Below, one piece after another: positions 7,359 through 11,071 of a stretch of DNA of 11,071 nt. Every line of letters starts with the position of its first letter. Positions within the stretch are counted from its first letter, which is position 1. Origin of the DNA: Acidobacteriota bacterium (GTDB lineage: Bacteria; Acidobacteriota; Aminicenantia; UBA2199); contig JAKAGC010000067.1 of the NCBI GenBank assembly GCA_021817755.1, positions 1 to 11,071 on the forward strand, read 5' to 3'. The notes under the pieces are model-generated. The model searched no databases. It was not told the DNA's origin and saw only the letters and a program-made list of their open reading frames with translations. The position numbers and the translations under genes are program-made.

Positions 7359-7559
7359 TTAAAAACCGCCCCTGTATGCAGCTTCTTCCGGATCTTTACC
7401 GGTCCAGATGATTTTGCAATAATATAATGTCCATAAATTTTCCCAGCACGCTTTGTGTCCGGCCATAATTTCACTCTGTGCTTCTTTGGAAAGAAGTTCC
7501 AGATTTGTAATGGTTTCTTTGTTTAAGGTTAATTTTTTTAAATTTTCCTGATGTTTCAT
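7359..7559 (-). CDS. RiPP precursor peptide with class I lanthipeptide-type leader (66 aa)
   Basis: The N-terminal K-K-L-T-L-N-K-E-T-I-T-N-L (8-20) closely resembles the leader of class I lanthipeptide-type precursors best known from Bacteroidota. It is followed by an acidic/helical stretch (21-31) and a M-A-G at 32-34 that could be the cleavage region. The putative core (35-66) has two cysteines (Cys38, Cys48), two threonines (Thr44, Thr53), three tryptophans (39, 43, 52), a Tyr-Tyr pair and the end Y-R-G-G-F. The ATG has GGAGG four to five bases upstream. The gene faces the terminator shared with the MscS gene and has no neighbour on its strand. No lanthionine synthetase, radical SAM enzyme, protease or exporter is in the window, so a modifying system would have to act in trans. 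Precursor identity rests on the leader pattern; an unrelated small protein remains possible. Confidence 0.7.
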   Translation of the reverse strand: MKHQENLKKLTLNKETITNLELLSKEAQSEIMAGHKACWENLWTLYYCKIIWTGKDPEEAAYRGGF

Positions 7560-7620
7560 ATTGCCTCCGATTTTACACCTTTAAATACGATTTATTATGT
7601 ATTTTGTTCTCCTTCTTAAT

Positions 7621-7626
7621 ATTATA
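7621..7626 (-). promoter_or_regulatory. Candidate -10 box for the 66-aa peptide gene
   Basis: A perfect TATAAT on the minus strand sits about 60 bp before the ATG at 7559, but no good -35 hexamer lies 16-18 bp further upstream. It is either activator-dependent or chance in AT-rich DNA. Confidence 0.35.
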
Positions 7627-7846
7627 AAAAATTTCCAAAATGCGATATCATTTTATCAAAGATTCTACTTAAAATCAAATTTATTTTTCGTTTCCCTTTA
7701 AAGGTTAAATCATATTTAATACAAGAAAAGATGGATTATTTTGCAAAAATAAAACCCAAAAGGATTTGATTTTGGCCTATTAGAGAGAATGGAGGGAATG
7801 GATAAAAAATGGAAAATTTATCATGGTAATTTGGAGGGTTATAAGG

Positions 7847-7852
7847 TATAAT
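7847..7852 (+). promoter_or_regulatory. Candidate -10 box of the GH130-CBM9 operon
   Basis: A perfect TATAAT lies 55 bp before the GH130 start, with a predicted start near 7859 and a leader of about 49 nt. The expected -35 position shows no recognisable hexamer, unlike the constitutive-looking promoters elsewhere in the window. This would fit an activated promoter, as for a carbohydrate-use operon. Confidence 0.45.
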
Positions 7853-7907
7853 ATGGCTTATTTTTAATATGAATTAACGCAACCTAACGACGACTTTAAG
7901 GAGCGCT

Positions 7908-8870
7908 ATGGAACGTTATACAAAAAACCCAATCATCAGCCGGACACAAATCCCGGATATTCCCCCACACCTGGTAGATGTTACATCTGTATTCAATCCG
8001 GGTGCTGTTCGATTTAAAGACAAGATTCTTTTAATACTTCGCGTCCAGAACCGCGGAAGGGAAACTTTTTTCCTTATGGCGGAAAGTCATGATGGTATCC
8101 ATTTTTCAATTGCTAAAGAACCGGTTCGGTTCAATGGAATCGAAAACCTGAACAAAACGGTTTATCATTGCTATGATGCACGTATCACCGAATTGGAAGG
8201 AACTTACTATATCATGTTCGCAATGGATATGGATGAAGGATGCCACATCGGTTTGTCACGGACAGAAGATTTCAAAACATTTGAATTCATGGGAATCACA
8301 ACTGCGGAAGATAGCCGGAATGGTGTTTTATTCCCTGAAAAAATCAACGGGAAATACATGCGCCTGGATCGACCGAACCGGGTGGCAATATCGGATGGTC
8401 CCACTACAGGAAATGCGATCGTTCTTTCGGAATCGGAAGACCTGCTGCATTGGCAACAAATAAAACAGGTTATTACCGGGAGATTTCACTACTGGGATGA
8501 GCTCATCGGAGCAGGCCCTCCACCAATTAAAACCAAAAAGGGATGGCTTCAAATTTACCACGGAGTAGCCACTCACCTATCAACGATTTTCATTTACCAG
8601 GCAGGTGTTATGCTGCTGGACCTTGAAAATCCCGCAACTGTAATTGGCCGGTCACACCAGAATATCCTGGAACCACGGGAATTGTATGAATTGACGGGTC
8701 AGGTTCCCAATGTCGTCTTCCCTAGTGGCGCTGTGGTTGAGAAACTCGATTCGAATGGTTTTGCAGAACCGGATAGCAACGTTTACATCTATTACGGTGC
8801 AGCGGATACATCCGTTTGCATGGCCAGCGTTACAGTGGAACAATTGACGAAATGGGCGCTGAATAACTAG
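7908..8870 (+). CDS. GH130 family glycosidase/phosphorylase (beta-mannoside phosphorylase type)
   Basis: A five-bladed beta-propeller enzyme of family GH130, whose characterised members mostly cleave beta-mannosides by phosphorolysis, releasing mannose 1-phosphate. Signature segments occur in order: V-F-N-P-G-A (28-33), R-V-Q (45-47), Y-D-A-R-I-T (89-94, with Asp90 the likely general acid), L-F-P-E-K-I (141-146), R-L-D-R-P (152-156), W-D-E-L-I-G-A-G-P-P-P-I-K-T (196-209), Y-H-G (217-219), P-N-V-V-F-P-S-G (267-274) and Y-Y-G-A-A-D-T (295-301). Length (320 aa) is normal. It has no signal peptide, so it should be cytosolic, acting on imported oligosaccharides. The start is supported by TAAGGAG four bases upstream. 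It is followed after 19 bases by the CBM9-like gene. Family is sure; whether the linkage is beta-1,4, beta-1,2 or another, and whether it is a phosphorylase or hydrolase, cannot be read here. Confidence 0.92.
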   Translation: MERYTKNPIISRTQIPDIPPHLVDVTSVFNPGAVRFKDKILLILRVQNRGRETFFLMAESHDGIHFSIAKEPVRFNGIENLNKTVYHCYDARITELEGTYYIMFAMDMDEGCHIGLSRTEDFKTFEFMGITTAEDSRNGVLFPEKINGKYMRLDRPNRVAISDGPTTGNAIVLSESEDLLHWQQIKQVITGRFHYWDELIGAGPPPIKTKKGWLQIYHGVATHLSTIFIYQAGVMLLDLENPATVIGRSHQNILEPRELYELTGQVPNVVFPSGAVVEKLDSNGFAEPDSNVYIYYGAADTSVCMASVTVEQLTKWALNN

Positions 8871-8889
8871 AAAATGGTGGAGTGAAGGG

Positions 8890-10032
8890 ATGAAAAGAAT
8901 AAAAATCATTACGCTGATGTTCCTGTTCTCGATACTTTTGTTTGCCTTTCAAGGAGTATTGGGGTTTGGAGAAGAAGAACCGCTAAAGGGGTTGGATGAA
9001 CCGAAGATACCTTTTGCCCCAAAGAAATACATTTGCTACAGAACCGATTCTGTACTTGAAATCAATGGAAAACTGGATGAAAAAAGCTGGAAAGAGGCCC
9101 AATGGACCGATTATTTCCAGGATATCGAAGGCAGTTCCAAACCTGCTCCAAGATATAAAACTCATATAAAGATGCTGTGGGATGACAATTATCTCTATAT
9201 TGGGGCGGAACTGGAAGAGCCGCACGTGTGGGCGACATTGACGGAAGAGGATTCGATTATTTTCAGAGATAATGATTTTGAGATTTTCATCGATAAGGAT
9301 GGAAATACTCACAATTACTTTGAAATGGAGTTCAATGCATTCGGGACAATATGGGACCTTTTCCTGGATAAGCCTTACCGTGATAACGGGAATCCACTTT
9401 ATTACTGGAATATGGTGGGTATTAAAAAAGCGGTATTTGTTGATGGAACGATTAATAACAGCCTGGATAAGGATAAAGGATGGACACTGGAATTAGCGTT
9501 ACCCTGGGCAGTATTGCAATCCCGTAACCCTGACTGGAAACCACCTGTAAATGGGGAGCAATGGCGAATGAATTTTTCCCGTGTGGAATGGAAAACTCAT
9601 TTTTCCAATAACGCCTATATAAAAGACACGGATCCCAAAACAGGGACCATTTTACCCGAGAATAACTGGGTATGGTCTCCGCAGGGATTAATCCAGATGC
9701 ATTACCCCGAGATGTGGGGATTTGTTCAGTTTTCCGCCATTAATGCAGGACAGGGAACGGGTACATTTACGGAAAATGAAGAAGAACAGATTAAATGGTT
9801 TTTGCGACGGGTATATTATAGAGAGCGGAATTTTTACGAAAAGAACAATCATTACACAGAAAATCAGGAAGAGTTGGGAATAAAGGAACTCAAGGAAACA
9901 GAATGGGTTTCTTCACTGGTCATCAAGTGTACATGGAATGATTTTGAAGCAAGATGTACGGATAAAGCAGGGAAAGCGTATTGGTTCATCCGTTCGGATG
10001 GAAAAACCTATAAACAAACGAAAGATAGATAA
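8890..10032 (+). CDS. Secreted carbohydrate-binding family 9-like protein
   Basis: A signal peptide (hydrophobic 5-23, cleavage near G-F-G/E-E, about 25-27) is followed by a domain at about 45-280 that matches stand-alone CBM9-like proteins. Recognisable parts are the opening V-L-E-I-N-G-K-L-D-E-K-S-W (55-67), K-M-L-W-D-D-N-Y-L-Y-I-G-A (94-106), the D-N-D-F-E-I-F-I-D (127-135) typical of the fold, N-Y-F-E-M-E-F-N (142-149), W-T-L-E-L-A-L-P-W (198-206) and W-R-M-N-F-S-R-V-E (225-233). The remaining 100 residues are charged and helical, ending in a small beta-rich piece. CBM9 domains bind glycans in xylanases, but the ligand of these stand-alone proteins is mostly unknown. GGAG lies seven bases upstream of the ATG. 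The short gap to GH130 implies co-transcription. The protein is likely periplasmic or exported and may capture the glycan whose products GH130 processes; that link is inference. Confidence 0.88.
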   Translation: MKRIKIITLMFLFSILLFAFQGVLGFGEEEPLKGLDEPKIPFAPKKYICYRTDSVLEINGKLDEKSWKEAQWTDYFQDIEGSSKPAPRYKTHIKMLWDDNYLYIGAELEEPHVWATLTEEDSIIFRDNDFEIFIDKDGNTHNYFEMEFNAFGTIWDLFLDKPYRDNGNPLYYWNMVGIKKAVFVDGTINNSLDKDKGWTLELALPWAVLQSRNPDWKPPVNGEQWRMNFSRVEWKTHFSNNAYIKDTDPKTGTILPENNWVWSPQGLIQMHYPEMWGFVQFSAINAGQGTGTFTENEEEQIKWFLRRVYYRERNFYEKNNHYTENQEELGIKELKETEWVSSLVIKCTWNDFEARCTDKAGKAYWFIRSDGKTYKQTKDR

Positions 10033-10039
10033 ACGTTTT

Positions 10040-10090
10040 GGGGAGTGCAGACCGCCTTTTACAAAAGGGGGTTTGCCCGCCGGAGGCAGA
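10040..10090. repeat. GC-rich interspersed-repeat-like fragment
   Basis: This stretch differs from the AT-rich surroundings. It contains CCTTTTACAAAAGG (10052-10065), a 6-bp inverted repeat, followed by GGGTTTGCCC and then GCCCGCCGGAGGC. This pattern is reminiscent of small intergenic repeats that translate as P-P-F-T-K-G-G in many environmental genomes. Copy number cannot be judged from one window. Confidence 0.4.
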
Positions 10091-10162
10091 AATCCATTTT
10101 TTTTGCCAATGGACAGAAAAGCAACCCCTTTTTCTCAATTGGCATCTGCCCGAAAAATTTTT
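10085..10162. terminator. Nested hairpin with flanking A/T tract, probable bidirectional terminator
   Basis: Three pairs of arms nest around a CAACCC loop: GGCAGA (10085-10090) with TCTGCC (10145-10150), GCCAAT (10105-10110) with ATTGGC (10138-10143), and AGAAAAG with CTTTTTCT (one bulged T). A GAAAAATTTTTTATTT tract follows. The left arm carries an extra 14 bases (AATCC plus a T-run) that the right arm lacks. It lies between the convergent CBM9-like and AbiEii-type genes, the expected place for a shared terminator. Confidence 0.5.
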
Positions 10163-10187
10163 TATTTCAATTCTTCTGAGAATAATA

Positions 10188-11071
10188 TTACAATGCCAGT
10201 ATGCTTTCCAGTTGATTCAGAGCTTTCTGGTACCTGTCTTTCGGCATCCTGGTAAGATTAATCAATTTCCATTTCACTGCCGGTAGTTTTTCAATTCCTT
10301 CAATTCCAAGTAAATGCCAATCCGGCTCTCTCTTCTTTATGGATAAAAGGAATTCCTTCTCTTCCAGTGTAAGAGCTTTTTTAATTTTAAAAATCAATTG
10401 TTCTCTGATTGCAGCTAATTCATCAAAAGCCACAGGAATATTGGTCATCCCCTGAAATTCATTATCAAAGATGTGCTTTATGTCAACCTTATTTGGATTC
10501 AAAAGTTCATGAATAGGCCTGTTGTGACTGATAAGATAGACGATGAATGCTTTACGAATAGGTTCAATCAGTCCTTCATTCTCAAATAGAAGTTTAATGT
10601 CAAATAAATCTCTCGGATGTTGCCTATCAAGCGCAGCACAAATTTTGCCACCATAAAGGTCTGCCAAAGAAAGCATTTGAACCATCATTGACATTTCAAA
10701 GTTTTTTTCAGCGATTGGCGTCAGTTTTCTTGTTTCACAGGGAAAGACCGTTCCCCTTATAATTAAATTGGGCTCAATTTTTACAGATGCGTCATCCAGT
10801 TGCAGAATAATCCCATTCCAAAAATTGGAGTCTGATAATTTCCTGGGAAAGACTTTTATTCTCCTGAAGTTTCGACTCACCATTTCAGATATTTGTTTCA
10901 GCGAGTTATCAATATGCTCGATCGTCGTCTCTCTGCTTTCGATAGGAAGATATGTTAAGTCTATATCAATAGATAGCCGGGGTAAATCTCGGAGGAAAAA
11001 ATTTATTGCGCTACCCCCTTTTAACGCAAAACAATCGCATTTCATTACAAAGGGCAGAGCGCGAAGCATCA
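10188..11071 (-). CDS. AbiEii/AbiGii-type nucleotidyltransferase (toxin component), 5' end outside window
   Basis: It belongs to the DNA polymerase beta-like nucleotidyltransferase superfamily, AbiEii group. In AbiE systems this protein is the toxin of a two-gene abortive-infection/toxin-antitoxin module. Numbering from the ATG at 11069, motif I is K-G-G-S-A-I-N-F-F (17-25) and motif II is R-L-S-I-D-I-D-L-T (31-39, with Asp35 and Asp37). The third motif is V-K-I-E-P-N (96-101). The fourth covers A-D-L-Y-G-G-K-I-C-A-A-L-D-R and H-P-R-D-L-F-D (136-157). All catalytic positions appear intact. The ATG at 11069 lies too close to motif I for this family, the preceding partial codon (NTG) leaves the frame open, and roughly 10-20 N-terminal residues are probably missing. 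The antitoxin partner, normally just upstream, would be beyond the right edge. Homologues without a partner also exist, so function as a toxin is not established. Confidence 0.9.
   Translation of the reverse strand, partial: MLRALPFVMKCDCFALKGGSAINFFLRDLPRLSIDIDLTYLPIESRETTIEHIDNSLKQISEMVSRNFRRIKVFPRKLSDSNFWNGIILQLDDASVKIEPNLIIRGTVFPCETRKLTPIAEKNFEMSMMVQMLSLADLYGGKICAALDRQHPRDLFDIKLLFENEGLIEPIRKAFIVYLISHNRPIHELLNPNKVDIKHIFDNEFQGMTNIPVAFDELAAIREQLIFKIKKALTLEEKEFLLSIKKREPDWHLLGIEGIEKLPAVKWKLINLTRMPKDRYQKALNQLESILAL

Larger units (their letters stand above)
7560..7907. other. AT-rich divergent intergenic region (about 350 bp)
   Basis: This stretch separates the divergent 66-aa peptide gene and GH130 gene. 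It holds the SD of the peptide gene (GGAGG at 7563-7567, minus strand), candidate -10 boxes on both strands and the SD of the GH130 gene (TAAGGAG, 7897-7903). The middle part (about 7630-7840) is AT-rich with no convincing gene, RNA gene or repeat; CCTTTAAAGG near 7695-7705 is a short palindrome. Confidence 0.5.

Noticed and set aside
7789..7851. A 20-codon frame (M-E-G-M-D-K-K-W) preceded by GGAGGG
   Set aside because: The GGAGGG lies only two bases from the second ATG, too close to act as SD, and the stop codon falls inside the candidate -10 box of the GH130 gene. Most likely chance.
7908..8870. Assignment as GH43 or GH32 beta-propeller enzyme
   Set aside because: The Y-D-A-R-I-T, L-F-P-E-K-I, G-P-P-P-I-K-T and P-N-V-V-F-P-S-G segments are those of GH130, and the protein lacks a signal peptide.
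9938..10286. Two overlapping plus-strand frames of 82 and 105 codons
   Set aside because: They start inside the CBM9-like gene or the repeat, cross the hairpin/terminator region, and run antisense into the AbiEii-type gene. They are frame shadows of the repeat and its flanks.

Overview
ORGANISM. This is an AT-rich bacterial window from a Gram-negative-type cell: it carries a class A penicillin-binding protein, secreted proteins and an MscS channel with a large exported domain. Several genes have textbook purine-rich Shine-Dalgarno sites. At least three have sigma70-type promoters with a near-perfect TATAAT and an exact 17-bp spacer. That argues against Bacteroidota, which usually lack strong SD sites and use a different -10/-7 box, even though the 66-aa peptide at 7359-7559 has a leader of a kind best known there. 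The mix of a PD-(D/E)XK/AAA-like ATPase, an AbiEii-type nucleotidyltransferase, a GH130 phosphorylase and a leader-type RiPP peptide would suit an uncultured heterotroph, for example of the Aminicenantes/Acidobacteriota sphere. That placement is a tentative inference, not something the window proves. LAYOUT. 2-1555 (+): C-terminal two thirds of a PBP1A-type murein synthase, cut by the left edge. 1552-1995 (-): small secreted protein of unknown function, convergent with the PBP and sharing four bases of stop codon. 2139-3890 (-): AAA-ATPase-like/PD-(D/E)XK nuclease-family protein with its own strong promoter. 4068-5297 (-): protein of the L-fucose/L-arabinose isomerase superfamily. 5523-7247 (+): MscS-family channel with a long exported coiled-coil domain, divergent from the isomerase-like gene and closed by a strong bidirectional terminator near 7282-7315. 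7359-7559 (-): 66-aa peptide with a lanthipeptide-type leader. 7560-7907: AT-rich divergent promoter region. 7908-8870 and 8890-10032 (+): GH130 glycoside phosphorylase and a secreted CBM9-like protein, apparently one operon. 10033-10187: intergenic region with a GC-rich repeat fragment and a nested hairpin. 10188-11071 (-): AbiEii/AbiGii-type nucleotidyltransferase, cut by the right edge. HOW THE GENES FIT. There is no single pathway. Envelope functions (PBP, MscS, two secreted proteins) and carbohydrate functions (isomerase-like protein, GH130, CBM9-like protein) are interspersed with accessory genes (PD-(D/E)XK protein, orphan RiPP-like precursor, AbiEii). The strongest functional pair is GH130 plus CBM9: a cytosolic phosphorylase beside an exported putative carbohydrate-binding protein. 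The least ordinary items are the orphan RiPP-like precursor with no modification enzyme in view, the mosaic hairpin/repeat at 10040-10160, and a Ser-rich insertion inside the ATPase-like domain of the PD-(D/E)XK protein. I see no rRNA, tRNA, CRISPR array, insertion sequence or replication origin.
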